Origin: Naematelia aurantialba
Lineage: Eukaryota > Basidiomycota > Tremellomycetes > Tremellales > Naemateliaceae
NCBI GenBank assembly: GCA_021527695.1
Contig: JAKFAO010000005.1
Span: 682,001-746,000, forward strand
Length of the DNA: 64,000 nucleotides
Reading direction: 5' to 3'
The position numbers and the translations under genes are program-made. Under the pieces are notes generated by a model, which had not been told where the DNA came from, ran no database searches, and saw only the letters and a program-made list of their open reading frames with translations. The first letter of the stretch is position 1, and the number at the start of each line of letters is the position of its first letter. Below, one piece after another: positions 34,401 to 48,401 of this stretch.

Positions 34401-34643
34401 CCCCGAGCCGTGGCTGACGGTACCACAGTGTATCCCGAAAAAGGCTTCGCGGCGTGGGTCAGCGTCTCGCTCATCTGGCTGTTCGCAGGGCTGCTGATGG
34501 TCGGCGTCTACCCTCTCTGGGAAGCACGACGTGGTCTCTTGAGCGTGAGCACGGCTCTACCAACCTCTCAGATGGAAGCTGATGCCATGACGTAGGTCGC
34601 ACGGGGCATCGCGGTGGATCTGAGAGCCCTGCGACGGAAGTAG
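31459..34643 (+). CDS. DUR3: Dur3-type urea/polyamine transporter (SSF family)
   Basis: Sodium:solute-symporter family, closest by pattern to fungal Dur3 plasma-membrane urea/polyamine transporters. From the ATG at 31459: [14 protein letters not shown] then [51 protein letters not shown] with [86 protein letters not shown] (family hallmark), [38 protein letters not shown] and several more membrane segments. A charged cytoplasmic loop (about 34.0-34.2 kb) precedes the last membrane pair. The stop is either TAG at 34595 or, with an intron from GTGAGC to GTAG, TAG at 34643 after [16 protein letters not shown] prefer the latter because a basic tail is usual. Dur3 is typically nitrogen-regulated; no binding site was proven here. 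Confidence 0.9.
31800..31985 (+). repeat. Octamer repeat in a Dur3 intron
   Basis: About twenty imperfect copies of ACAAGGGT (variants ACAACGGT, AGAAGGGTCC) lie between the exon ending EFTSASR and the exon starting near PPGLIAAG. Confidence 0.9.
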
Positions 34644-36108
34644 TCTGTTGGTAGCAGCAAGCCACGGAAGTAGTCTGTAGCCGCAGCGATAATGAGTCTG
34701 GTACAAAGTCATGTTCAGCCTGCACATCCACGGTTCATGAATGCAGCCATCGTCGAGGTGCAATGCATGTACGCATGTCGACTGTCCGACGAAAGTTGGG
34801 CCGACAAGATGACGGAGTATACAGTGCCACGGATCTCTTTGCCCTGTTTCATAGGTGTTTCAGCCCCGCCCTCCTTTCTCTCTCTTCGTTTCTTTCCTTC
34901 CTTCCTTCCTTCCTGCCGTCCTTCCTTCCTGCCTTTCTTGCCGTCCTTGTTCGCGTCGTCTTCATGTCTCCTTTTACGGCTGATGCATCGGGACCCAAGG
35001 CTCGAAGCTCCATCACCGATGACCGCCAGACCAGAGACCCGCTCCTGCTGCGCCAGCTCGGCCGCCGCGGTCTCTGACTGACGCACTGACACTGACGCGT
35101 CTCGTCCACAGCCAACCACAATCGCCATGACCGTCTCAAACCGGCCTCGTTCCCTCATCTCCGTACCACGCTCAGACGTCCTCTGCTCTTCGGCCAAGAG
35201 GGCGGACTGAACTCGGACCCACACCCCGACAAGGCTCACGCAACACAAACCCAAAATGCCATCCCTTGATCCTCGTCCCCCTTGAGACACTGTCCACCCA
35301 CACCCAAGCGGACCCTGCCTGGACCCTCCAGGTGGGCAACCATGGTTGATGCTGAAACACGCTGCATCCGCCGCTGCCAGACATGCGCTGGGCGCTGGCG
35401 GACCGAGACGGAGACTTGGCTGAAAGGCATGGAAACACGAGGGCAGCGAGGAAGGCGAGAAATGCATGTGGTCAGTCGATGCCTTGAACCTTGCCAATCT
35501 CTTCCTTGCCCCCTTGTTCGCCTGCCCCTTGCTCCTTTGATCCTCCACTTTGACCCACTACCCTGCCTTTGTTCCCTCATCACTCCGCCCTTGCCTCCGC
35601 CTGCCACCCTCCTTCCACCGTCTTGTCTGCCCCTCACGCCGCCCCACTCGCCGCCCGCCCCCGTGAGCGCCCCTCCATTCTTTGTGGAAACAACAATCAC
35701 CCGCAGATCATCGACACAAAGGAGTTGTTTCGTCGTATGCTTGTCTGAGCACCCCCGACGACGTCTCGATCAGTCGAGCGCTCGGTCTGTCATTCAACCC
35801 TCCTGTGGCCAACGCCATCCTCCTTCCAACTCACCCTCGACCCTCCAACTCTCAACCCTCTTCCTTGCCTTGGCCATTCTTCGTCTCTTGCTGCCCTCGT
35901 CCCCTCCACACTCCTTGCGTCTAGACTATACTTTGCTGCACGGGACGATAGTGAAGAGACTGAAGAGCACAGCTGGACAATACAGAGCAGGTCTCTGTAG
36001 CTCATCCAACGATCCGTATCACCCTTTATCGAGCCTCCGGAGCCCGATCACCCAGTCCAAGAGACTAAGCCGTTGTTCTGAAAGCTGAAATAGCAGTACC
36101 TGGCCCAC
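34644..36108. other. Long spacer upstream of the GH71 gene
   Basis: About 1.46 kb without a supported gene. It has a CTTC/CTTG pyrimidine tract at 34890-34950 and CCCTTGC-rich low-complexity sequence at 35490-35680. Open frames on both strands are Lys/Arg- or Pro-rich and lack domain patterns or splice support. Probably promoter and 5' untranslated region of the GH71 gene. Confidence 0.5.
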
Positions 36109-38670
36109 ATGCGCTCCGCGGTGCGAGCAGTTCTCGTCGCCCTCCTGGTGCTGGGCGACGTGGGGTCTGCGACTCCTACGCATGCAAGGCGGTTGCGGCG
36201 CGATCGGCATGCTATACGCGGGGTGTGCAGTGCGTCTACCCTCTCGAGCAGCTCGGCGAGTGCCAGTTCTAGCTCGGTCACCGGTACTGGCACCATTACT
36301 AGCCCCAGTGTCATCATCACGGCCAGCAGTGGTGGCAGCACAAACACCAGTGCAGTCATCCCGTCCGCATCACTGGAGGACGCGATTGTGTCGCCCTCGT
36401 CTTCGCTATTGCCGACCTCGTCATCCCCTTCGACGTTGACCGCTGAGGCTGCCTTGCCGCAAGTCGGACCCGACGGACGTCAGGGTCATTGGCAGATATA
36501 CACGACCAGCACTTGGATAGGTGAGTCTCTGTGCACATCTCAATTCGCTGTTGCCAGAAAGGAGAAATCGGAGGCCTGGCCGATCTAACGTGTGATAGAT
36601 GATGATGGCTCAACTTCGAGTGAGAGTTCGTCTTCTGCAGCTGGGATCTCGGCGTCTGCAAGTGCCTCGTCGTCCGCCATCTCCCCGTCGAATAGCAGCA
36701 CCGATCTGAGCCCGATCGCCTCGTTTATCTCCTCTAGCGCCGATGACTCGTCCTCGTCCTCCACGGAACTATCTGTTAGCGTTAGCGGCGACGCGGCGTC
36801 GACCACCTCCTCGACGCCAACTGCTGTCTCCTCTGCTGGCAACAGTTCGTCGACTGGTACCTCCTCTTCTAATCCTGATGCCGACACGGGCTCGTCTGGC
36901 ACGAAGCGTGTCTTTGCTCACTTTATGGTTGGTATCGTGTCGACATACCAACAAGGCGACTGGGAGGCAGACATCAACCTCGCCAAGTCCAAGGGTATCG
37001 ACGGCTTTGCGCTCAACATTGGCGTAGACCCCTACACGCAAGCGCAGCTTGACCTGGCGTACAATGCCGCAGACTCGATCGGGGGATTCGACCTCTTCCT
37101 CTCGATCGACTTCAACTGGTGGTCACCTAGCGATTCGTCGGGCGTGGCGGCGATGTTTGGCCGGTACGCCGGACGCGCATCTCAGTTTCTGGTGGACGGC
37201 AAGCCGTTCATCAGCTCATTTATCGGCGATGGTTTCGACTGGGGAGCTGTCGGGAGCGACATTGGGAAAGAAATCTACGCCGTGCCCTATTTCCAGCCCA
37301 CGGCGGCCAACGCAGACTCACCAGCGCTTGGCGGGCTCTTCTCGTGGTACGTCCAGCCGCCGATATACGGTTCTCTTTCCTCATCGCGATCCATCCGCCC
37401 CATGCCTGCCTGGAGACGACGCCCTGCCTCTCCATTCTTGTCGGCCAATGAGTAGCGGGAAGCTGACGGGTCACCCAGGTGTGCGTGGGCAGGACAACCG
37501 ACCAACACGCCTGTCCAGCAGAATCTGACCGACGACCGTGACAAGCTTTACCTGAGTCTTACAGACGATGCTAGCAAAACCTACATGGCCCCGGTTTCTC
37601 ACTCGTGTACGCTGTCTTGTTTTCATTACACCATCGAATATCCGACTAACGGCATCGTTCAGTTTCTACGCACTTTGGACCTGAGGTCTCGTATTCCAAG
37701 AACTGGATTTTCTACTCTGAGATGCTATGGAAGCTGCGCTGGGATCAGATCCTGTCACTCGGCAGTCAGCTCAACTATGTCGAGATTGTGACCTGGAACG
37801 ACTATGGAGAGTCGCATTATGTCGGCCCGTACAACACTCCGCACACGGACGACGGCTCGTCAAGGTGGGCAGAGGGGTTCGACCACGTCCCGTTCCTCGA
37901 TTATGCTGGGCCATACATCAAAGCGTTCAAGGCGGGCGCGTCGGCGCCCATTGTGGACCAGGAAATGGCCCTGTTTTACCACCGGCCGCACCTCAAGAGT
38001 GCAGAGTGCGACTCGACTGACAACTGTGGCTCCAAGCCTACCGGATGGGATGTGAGTGTGCACGAATTTACTCTGCTACCCTCCCCCCTCAACCACTGCT
38101 CGATATGACAGCGGCACGGGCGTGCAGCGGTGTATGTATCTCGTGCGACCGGACAGGTCTGTACGAGTGCACGGCTGCAGAAGCCGGTGCATAGGGACGT
38201 GCATAGGGAAACCAGGCTGATTTGGCGCTCGACCCGTCGCTACGAACCCTTGCCGATGAAAGATGACGAGGGGCAAGCTGACATGCCACTTCACACTCAG
38301 TTTGTCGACGACACCATCTTCGTCGGGACCATGACCAAGACGGGCGGCACCGTGTCCGTCACGTCGGGCAGCAACGCGCCGGTTCAGCGGACGGTACAGG
38401 CGGGTGCGGATATCTTTTCGGTGCCGATGGTGCCGGGTCAGGTGTCGGTTGAATTCACGACCAACTCGGGGGGGTCGGGCAGCGGGACTTCGAATATCAG
38501 TGTGTCGACGGATTGCTGGGTGAGTGCTGCTCTTCTCGCCTGCCATCCCGTGGCCGGAGATGCAGATGTCGAGTTATGGTATTCGAACGGTCGGAGAGGC
38601 ACGCAGGAGCTGACGAGTTCAGAACGGGATATACAACTTCAACTTTCATGCCACATCCATCTACGTCTAG
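36109..38670 (+). CDS. Secreted GH71 alpha-1,3-glucanase (mutanase)
   Basis: Glycoside hydrolase family 71, which cuts alpha-1,3-glucan. The ATG at 36109 starts a signal peptide (MRSAVRAVLVALLVLGDVGS) followed by a long Ser/Thr-rich linker, likely O-glycosylated. The catalytic domain starts at KRVFAHFMVGIVSTYQQGDW and contains INLAKSKGIDGFALNIG, DLFLSIDFNWW (acidic residue at the family's active site), GKPFISSFIGDGFDW, VPYFQPT, SHFGPE-like segments (FGPEVSYSKNW), LNYVEIVTWNDYGESHYVG and GFDHVPFLDYAGPYIKAFK. After GCDS..CGSKP-like Cys pairs (CDSTDNCGSKPTGWD) a C-terminal beta-rich domain (FVDDTIFVGTMTKTGGTVSV) ends with TDCW, an intron, then NGIYNFNFHATSIYV and the stop. Alpha-1,3-glucan is a cell-wall/capsule-associated polymer in many basidiomycetes, so wall remodelling or scavenging is the likely role. 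Confidence 0.9.
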
Positions 38671-39267
38671 GTTGATGTAGGATATTCAGGCGCACGCTCC
38701 ATCTTGGTGTTACATTTTGCTGTGGCAGCTGTGATCATCTGTGCCATTTCCACGATCTCGACTGATACCACCTCTGGGAGATGAGTATTGTCTTATAAGG
38801 GTACTGAGTATGAATAGTACTGGCAACGGACTTTGCATCTACGTTGCATCTACATCAGGATTGCGGCTGCGACTGTGGTTGTGTTATAGCTGTAGCTGGA
38901 ACTGGTATGAGACCTGCGGTCGAGCGGCGTGATGCTAGCAGTCTCAGTTTACTGCGTCGAGGCGAAATGAGATCTGCAACGAACGCGTGAATACGGGTAC
39001 TTTTACTTGAGAGGAAGGTGTGGGTTGGTATTGCATCTGCATCTCGTACGGCACCTCGACTGAGTTGGTACATTGCACCCCATCACTGCACCTCAACACT
39101 GCACCCCATCACAGCAACCCATCACCGCACCCCAACACTGCACCCCATCACTGCACCTCTTGGATTACACCTAGCGCCTCGACAGCCTGACGTCTGGTTT
39201 AGCGATGCAAGGCGAACATGCCTCGGTGTCGTGAGCCTTGGTATCCCCAGTGAGCGCGACCATGTCG
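38671..39267. other. Convergent spacer (GH71 / Efg1) with short repeat
   Basis: No gene recognised. At about 39075-39160 there are copies of a CACCCCATCACTGCACC/CACCCCAACACTGCA unit. Holds the two 3' untranslated regions. Confidence 0.65.
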
Positions 39268-41353
<2,086 letters not shown>

Positions 41354-41749
41354 GTTGACGAGTTGATGAGGATAGTCGGTGACTAGAGCAGCAAAAAACA
41401 CGCCGGCAAATCTTTGCTTTGATCTTTTCGACTTTTCGCAGCGGGACTCCACGTTTTTGCCACCGCACTCTACCACGACGGGGTTGACAACACCGCGAAC
41501 AGTATCACACAATGCGATGCATCTACAGCGCGGCCTCTTGCTAGATGACAGTCTCTTTCCCATCGCATCAAGCTCCCTCCCTCCCTCAGAACCCTTTCAT
41601 CTCCTCGAGCTCCCTCCACCTCAAGCTCCCTCCACCTCAAGCTCCCTCCACCTCAAGCTCCCTCCACCTCAAGCTCCCTCGACCTCGAGCTCCATCCATC
41701 GCCTCTCAGCTCACGGTCACCCAGGCTACCCCACTTCCACCTCACGCCC
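41354..41749. other. Spacer between Efg1 start and Vps5 stop, with 16-bp repeat
   Basis: No gene. At about 41605-41690 there are four to five copies of CCTCAAGCTCCCTCCA. It should hold the Efg1 promoter and the Vps5 3' end. Confidence 0.7.
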
Positions 41750-44700
41750 TCACGCCCTCACGCTCTGCGGTTCCTGTCCCTGCCCCTGCTGGCTCTTCTG
41801 CACCATCTTCAGCACGACCCCGTGGTACTCCTCCCAAGCATCTATGAGCTCCTTCTGCTTCTTGATCTGTTCCGCCAGGTGCGTCTCGAGCACACGCTTA
41901 AACTCCTGTACCCGCTCGCGTTCAAAGCGCGCAAATTCAGACTTGACGAGACGCGACACTTGGTCGAATTCCGCTGACGCTTCGCGCGCTCGGCGTTCGG
42001 CCTAACTCGGGGACCGTGAATCAGTCGGTTATCCAAAGGAGGACGAGAGCGGAGAGAGCAGAGCGAGGTGGCGCGCGGCGGGTCAATATGAAAGAGAGGG
42101 AGTGGTCGTACGAAGCGGTCGAGTGACAAGTAGAGGCATGGGCCAGAGAACCAGGCGGGCACCGACATCGTCAGCACATACACGACCATCACACAAGACA
42201 AGCCCCGTGACATGATGCACACATGACGCACCTCGCTGACTTCGACGAGACTCTGCTGGGCTCGATCGCCCAGCTTGCCCTGCTGCCGCAGTTTCTCCCT
42301 CTGCGCCTTCAGCCTGCCCACCTCCTTCTCCGCTGCCTGCGCAGCATGGTAACTCTTGATCCTGCTCGCAAACGCCAGACGCACACTTGCGATGAATCGT
42401 ACATACTCGTCCGCCAAGTTGAGAATGTGCACGACGTCGCTCTTCGCCTGCTCCTCGGCTGTCTCTCGCTCGTGTCGCGCGAGATCGGCCAGCCGTGCTA
42501 GAGCAGCACACATCGCCGTCCCGAGATCCGACTCGGCCAGCTGGCCCATCGAATCCGCCACGTCGCCCATCGCTACGCCCAAGTCTAGACGCGTTTTAGA
42601 GGCGCCTTCAATCGACTTGGACAGCGACTTGAGCTGCGACTCGAGCGAGTCCAAAAACGTCCGCCGAGAATCGAACCAGTCGTCCTGCTCTACAAACTTC
42701 GGCCCAGTCCACCCAGCGAGCAGACCCGACTTGTCCGTGGGTGTCTCGAGACGCCGGTTCTTCGACTCGATGGCAAACGAATCCGACTCGAGGAAGAGCC
42801 GTAGGTCCAAGTCCAACTGGAGGACAGGATGCGAAGTGACCTTGTTCAAACACCGCTCCAAAGCCAGCCGCCGAGTCTCGATGAACTGGTCCTGGAAGCG
42901 TCCGAATGGGTGCTTATCCGGAACGGGCGGTACGATCACGCCCGGGTTGTTGAGCGTGAGCGCGTCGAACAACCACAAAAAGTCGCTGAATCGTCGCAGG
43001 ACGGAAAACTCGTTCTTGCGGTAGTGGGGGGATGTAGTGCGTGTTCGGACAGTGTAGACCGTGTATCCTCTGACTGGATCGCCGATACGTGTGGGGTCGC
43101 CCACGGAGATCTGAAACATCGGTTTGGATTTCGAACGAGGCTCTTCAGCCGCTGCTTCGACAGGGGGAAGCGTCTCGGTGTCGCGAGACGGTGTCGTGGT
43201 GCTTGAGGCAGTAGTGGACTAGATCATCAGCCCCGCGTTTTCATGCACCGGTCCAGTACTCACAGTATATGATGGTCCTGCACTCGCGGGCGTGCTGGAT
43301 ATGCCCGGCTCCCCCCATCCCCCTGAATCCTGACCCCCTCCCCAAGGATCTGCCTTGACAAGAGGACCGCCCTTGCCAAATAACCCTCCATTGGCATCGT
43401 CGTCGTCGTCAACCGCCCCCCATCCCTTACCGGCAAAGCGCGATGCAGGGGGGGCCGGCGTATTGGCTGCTCCACCCCAGCCGTCGTTGTTATCCTTCGT
43501 CGGCGGAGGAGGTGGTCGGGTGACAGACGCGCTGGCTGCGCCGATCGCGAGCGATTTGAAGCCGTAGTCTGACTCGACGGAAGGCGGATCAAGAGGCGAG
43601 ACAGCGACGCGATCACCTATTGGCGTTGCGGCAACAGTTGAGGGTGTAGGTTGTGCTGGCTCGGGTTCGGACTCGGGACCAGGCCGAGGCCGAGGGGCAG
43701 TCGAAGGGTGGAGGGCAGGAGGAACAGGCGTGGCAGAACGAGTCGCGATGGGGGTCACATCAGAGGAGGTCGGCAGTGGGATGGCATCGGGCGCTAGCGA
43801 GGTGGTTGCGACGGGCGTGTCTGGCGTGTCTGGCTTTGTGGAGGCGTCGACTGCCGCCGATTCAGGCTCTCCGTCAGCGAGATTGGTCCTCTCCGCTGCA
43901 GGTGGTGTGGCATTGTCCACTTCCACCTTGACGTCTGCTGGCACTGCCTTGGCAGCGCTCGCCTCCTGTTTCTGCCCCGTTCCCGGTCCCGATGTGACTG
44001 AGTTGTCGTGATGCTGCTTGCTGGCTTCTTGCGACTGCGTGTCCGTCTCTTGAGACTGCGTGTCCTTCGCTGGAGTCAGCGTGACCTTCACTGGAGTCTG
44101 CTTCTTCTCCTCCTGCGGCTGGGCCAGCTTGGCCTCGGGGTGCGTCGCTTGGCCCTCGGGCTTAGCTTTGGCCTTCGCCTTGTCCGTGTGATCAACGTGA
44201 GGAGACGGGCGGAAGACGTAACGGGAGACCTTGGCCGCACCGTGATTCTCGTGTCCGCTCTTCGGCTTTGCTGGCGACGCACTTGATTTGACAAATGCTT
44301 TCTTGAGGGAGGCGCTTGGGTCGTTCTCAGCCAAGAGGTCTTCGTCGATCAGCCCTGGCGGCAAGTCTTTGCTTGGCTGAGGGGGCGTCGCCTGTCTCTG
44401 TCTCTGCGTATACGGGTCGTGGTCCGCGGCGATTCCATTCTGGATCTGGCCATGCCGCTGCGCGCCAAAGTCTTCATAAGGAGCCGGCGAAGTCTGAGAC
44501 TGGTAGCCGCCGTTGAAGGTCGTATATGGATCGGTATGGGTGTTGGTTCTGGGACTGGCAGTGGCAGTGGGATTGGCCTCTGCTTCGCGAGCGGCAATCA
44601 CGCTCGGCGGGTCTGGCAAGACCCCTCTGCCTTCGTCTGCATCCCGCGCCAGCTGCTGCACGTACGGACTGATCTCTTCCCGAGGCGAGTCGGGCACGCC

Positions 44701-44919
44701 AAAGTGGCCAGTCTGCGTGCCCGGCGCGCCGAACATCGGTGTGGGGATGGACGAGGACGGCGCGGCGAAGGGCGAGGCCGAAGTCTCTGCAAACGGGTTG
44801 GACGCGGCGTCGGAGAACGGGTTCGCCCATGGGTCCTCGGCGGGCGCTGACCAGCTCGGCTGTGCCGGTGCAGCAGATTGAGAGAGGAGCTTGGCAAACG
44901 TGGCTGCTTCGTCGTCCAT
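41750..44919 (-). CDS. VPS5: Vps5-like sorting nexin (retromer SNX-BAR)
   Basis: Retromer membrane-binding subunit that sorts cargo from endosomes to the Golgi. The ATG at 44919 starts MDDEAATFAKLLSQSAAPAQ; the long N-terminal region is disordered and rich in Pro/Thr/Lys, with NPF-like pieces (NPFSDAASNPFAE). The PX domain follows: MFQISVGDPTRIGDPVRGYT, YRKNEFSVLRRFSDFLWLF, VIVPPVPDKHPFGRFQDQF, RRLALERCLNKVTSHPVLQ. The BAR domain starts near DDWFDSRRTFLDSLESQLK and runs through DLGVAMGDVADSMGQLAES, LADEYVRFIASVRLAFASR, EKEVGRLKAQREKLRQQGK and EFDQVSRLVKSEFARFERE to FKRVLETHLAEQIKKQKEL. One intron (donor after PSYT, acceptor before STTASS) joins the disordered part to the PX part; another splits the BAR domain at about 42.0-42.23 kb. 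Confidence 0.93.
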
Positions 44920-45164
44920 CTTGCCAGATGCCAGATGCCAGATGCTGATGGGCGACAGAGTGCAGAATGCAGTGTTGCAAAGACGCGCTACTACTGTGGA
45001 TTCGGCCGGCGGCGACTGCCGCTTGCCGCTTTGGCTGGCGCAAAGTCGCAGTGTCCTGTGTGGATGGACAAATGCCCATAGTGCCAAAAGCCCTGCCCTG
45101 TACTACACTCGACACAAGCATATGGTATGAGATACATGCAGAAAGGCAGAGTACAGATGCATGC

Positions 45165-46578
45165 CTACACGGGCGCCGTCGCAACCTGCACCTCGCTGAG
45201 GAACCTCGGTCTTCTGTCGGTTGGTCGATTTTTGAACACCTTGCCGAGGTCTCCGCGCGCCAGCCCGAGGCCCGTATGCCGCACGTCCATGCCTGCCATT
45301 CGCTCACCCGCCAAGTGTCGCCTACCTACGTATGGTTTTGGCTCCCTGCGACGGCATCAGTACCAGGTCCACGGAGCTCAGATTCGAAACGAGTGTCATT
45401 CTGCGAAGCAGAACACCAAAATCCCGTCGGTCTCCAGCATGCCAGACGGTCAGACTGCCGGGAGCCTATGGACCAGAACACAATGCAGGCGCAGGTGCAG
45501 TGCAGGTGATGGACGACATGAGGTGAAGGTGGCGGGGGTGAGGGAGTGAATGAGATGATACGCACTTGGCTCGAGCTATGAAGGTCAAGTTGTCGTGTGC
45601 CGGATTCAGTCGTCGATGTCCATTCACTGCCTTTTCCTCGGCGAACATTTCATCCTTCACAATGCATCAGCGCTGCCCCAGTTTTCTGTCCTATCGAGGC
45701 TAATCACGACGGATGACTCACTGCAAAGTCTTTGGCCCGGCGCACAAAGTCCTGCCTCGCCTCGGCATTCCGAAATTTGAGCACTTTTGCCAGATTCTTC
45801 CGGGTCAGATCTGCCAGTCCTGCCCAGTTCTCAACGTCATCGCCTAGCAGTGAGATCCCGTTCGGCCCGGCACCACTCTGCGCAACATGCTGCGCTGCCT
45901 CCCTCCCCGCCGTCCTCGCTGTCATTTCGAATAACACGTCTCGCGGTCCGTCGACGAGGCACAGGATCGCGTGCGGCGCATTGTCACCCTGCCGCCGGCC
46001 GTATCGCAGGATCCGTGTGAACCCGCCTGGCCGATCCCGATACCGCTCTGCAAGGGAGCCAAACAATTTGGGGAACAGGGTTGGCGGGGGGTCAAACGTC
46101 TCGGGGTCGAGCGAGTCGGCCGGGTAGCCGACAGGCTTCGGCGGGGGAGTCTTGTGATATGACTTTGAAGCGGCTGTCTCGCGATGTGGTGGCTGTATGC
46201 GTCAGTTGGGCTTCTGGAGTCACCATGCCGGCAGGTAGAGAAGACTCACTCGGAGAAACGCCTGACATGCCCGTCGTGCGGGGTCAGTGTTCTTCTTGCC
46301 AAGCGTGATATACTGCTCGACCATCAGCGATCGCTGCCATCTTTGCCATAGTACGATGGTGGCCCACGTACCCGGTCAGCCAGCTGAGCAGTGACTTTGG
46401 CCTTCGCAAACGTCGTCTTGATCTGCTCGTGGTGCAGCAAAGCCGACACCAGGTTCCTATGGGCAGTAATTTAGCCGCAGCTCTGTGCATTGGCACACTG
46501 TAGCAAGACTCACTTCATCACCGACAACTGATGGGCGGTCCTGCCCTTCAGCCGGAGCTGCTTCATACCATGCTTCAT
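45165..46578 (-). CDS. MRPL8: Mitochondrial large-subunit ribosomal protein bL17m
   Basis: Protein of the bacterial L17 family. The ATG at 46578 gives [20 protein letters not shown] then [29 protein letters not shown] and [18 protein letters not shown], the family core. The next exon encodes [19 protein letters not shown] with [19 protein letters not shown], the second conserved L17 block. The fungal-type extension continues with [19 protein letters not shown], an exon with [19 protein letters not shown], and a last exon [19 protein letters not shown] with [19 protein letters not shown] ending VATAPV at 45165. The MKHGMKQ start needs no cleaved presequence, as in other mitochondrial L17 proteins. 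It is transcribed away from the ACP gene with a 269-base gap. Confidence 0.9.
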
Positions 46579-46847
46579 GATGGGCCACGAGGTTCAGTCG
46601 AGACCGAGTCAAGCACGAATACGATACAGAGCAACGCAAGGACACAAGGAGACAAGGAGCAAGGGAGGAACCGACGAAATCTCGCGCCACAAGCGGAAGC
46701 ATCGGCGTTTCTCCCCTCCCTCCCTTCCTGCCAGTTCATCGCTGCTGCCCGATTAACAACCTCACCGGCCCATTCCTGCAACGCCTCCTGCTCTCAATTT
46801 TTCGCTTCAGCCAGTCGACTACAGTTCGATAGCCCGACAGACCGACA
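46579..46847. promoter_or_regulatory. Divergent promoter shared by bL17m and mitochondrial ACP
   Basis: 269 bases between the start codons of two nuclear genes for mitochondrial proteins. The half next to ACP has pyrimidine-rich stretches (about 46712-46730). No specific binding site was proven. Confidence 0.7.
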
Positions 46848-48071
46848 ATGTTCCGCGCCCTTCCAGTCCTCCGAGCAGCCGCATCCGCCCGCACGGCAGT
46901 GCGCCCAACACTCCTCCCTGTCGCATCCGTCGCTCAGCGGTTGGCAGTCCCGACCATCTCGACTCGCTCCTACGCTTCGGGAGGCGGTCTGAGCAAAGAG
47001 GTCATCACTGAGCGGATCATGGATATCATGAAGGACTTTGACAAGGTCAACCAGGCCAAGGTAGGTTCTCTGCTGTCATTGGCGAAATCCCCGCCGAGCC
47101 GTCCGCTCGGCAAGGGTGATGCGCATCAAAACGCAGCTCAACACGAGATGTTGGCGGATCTCGTTGGCTGGCAGCCGTTGCCGTAGTGTGTCGCCTTTGT
47201 AATGACGGGCCCTCGCTCGCGCGATAAACTAGGACCCAACTTACGACATACACTGCCGTCTGCCATGATGCGATCGTTGCATCATTCGCGATGCTCACTT
47301 TCAAAGCTCCCGTACCATCTCCCTTATAACATCATACGCTCGAACCGTGTCCATATCCTTCCCCTCTCTACCTGTCGAGTCTGAATCTCGCCTCCTTCTG
47401 ATCGTCCCGACCGGACACCTTGGCACTTCAACTCACCTCACCCTCTCCCATAAGCTGTCTACGGTCTCTTTCCTTCTCTTCCTTCTTTCATTCTTGCCTT
47501 CTTTACCTTCTTCTGGTCTATACCTTCCTTCCTTCCTTCCCTCTATCTTCTCTCCCCGCAGCAACAACTCCAGCTAACTCAACCTCACAGCTCACCCCAA
47601 ACGCCTCGTTCACTTCAGACCTGGGCCTCGACTCCCTCGACGCCGTCGAGGTCGTCATGGCCATTGAAGAGGAGTTTGCAGTTGAGATTCCCGATGCCGA
47701 GGCGGATGAGATCACCACGGTTGGCCAGGGTGCGTTCACGTATTCGCCTCTCCTTCTCTACCTTTTCCTCTTTTCTTCCATATCTGGCCGACTTTGGTCC
47801 TGTCCCTTGTCTCGTCCCCATCGATGTGTTCACCCTTCTCTTGAACCTGTACTGATATCTTATTAGCAATCGAGTACATTGCAAAGGTGTGTCCCGCTCT
47901 CATACAGCGTGCATCATACACTGTGCATCTGCCGGCGGGGAAGAAAAGATCCAAAGTCATACCAGAATATACGCTGACGCAATGTTCTCTTCCTCTCTAC
48001 TGTACAGACTCCGGAAGGTGAGCAGCCGTCGTGGTCTCATCTGAGTAGCGCTGACTCGAATAGCACATTGA
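46848..48071 (+). CDS. ACP1: Mitochondrial acyl carrier protein
   Basis: Acyl carrier protein of mitochondrial fatty-acid synthesis, also a partner of respiratory complex I and of LYR proteins in iron-sulfur cluster assembly. The N-terminus ([19 protein letters not shown], Arg/Ala-rich) is a mitochondrial presequence, ending near [10 protein letters not shown]. The ACP fold follows: [39 protein letters not shown] with the phosphopantetheine Ser in the DSL motif, then [26 protein letters not shown]. The last three coding exons are tiny: 47867-47886 (20 nt, IEYIAK), 48008-48017 (10 nt, TPE plus one base) and 48064-48071 (CACATTGA, giving AH and the stop). Together they restore the conserved end AIEYIAKTPEAH. 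Confidence 0.95.
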
Positions 48072-48401
48072 TCACAGCAGGATACAGCAGTTTAGTGACA
48101 TGCAACGACTATTTTATCCACGCAGATCCAGCGGCACTCCAAGCTGCAGGACGAGAGGCGCTGACCCAAGATGTCCAGCTGACAGTTGCAGAACGACAAG
48201 AGCTGATCATTGGTTGTCATATCAGACCGACAAAGCAAGACTTGCAGACATGCTGTATTGCATGGACGATGACGGAGATATATTAAACAATGCGATGCCA
48301 GGTATCTGCACAACGTGTCATGCTCGTCATGTTCGTCATCCTCAGGCTCCTCAGGCTCCAGCCCGTCGTCGTGGCCGTCGGCTCGTGAGAGTTTGCCGTC
48401 C
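48072..48401. other. Convergent spacer (ACP / DDT-WHIM gene)
   Basis: 330 bases, the two 3' untranslated regions. Nothing else is seen. Confidence 0.5.

Noticed and set aside
34715..35548. Long - strand open frame with a KKGRKEGRQEGRKEGKK-like part
   Set aside because: Composition follows the CTTC pyrimidine tract on the other strand; no domain, no splice logic, and no conserved motif.
35282..36088. 269-residue + strand open frame before the GH71 gene
   Set aside because: Pro/Ser/Leu-rich translation of pyrimidine-rich sequence without recognisable motif; more likely promoter or 5' untranslated region.
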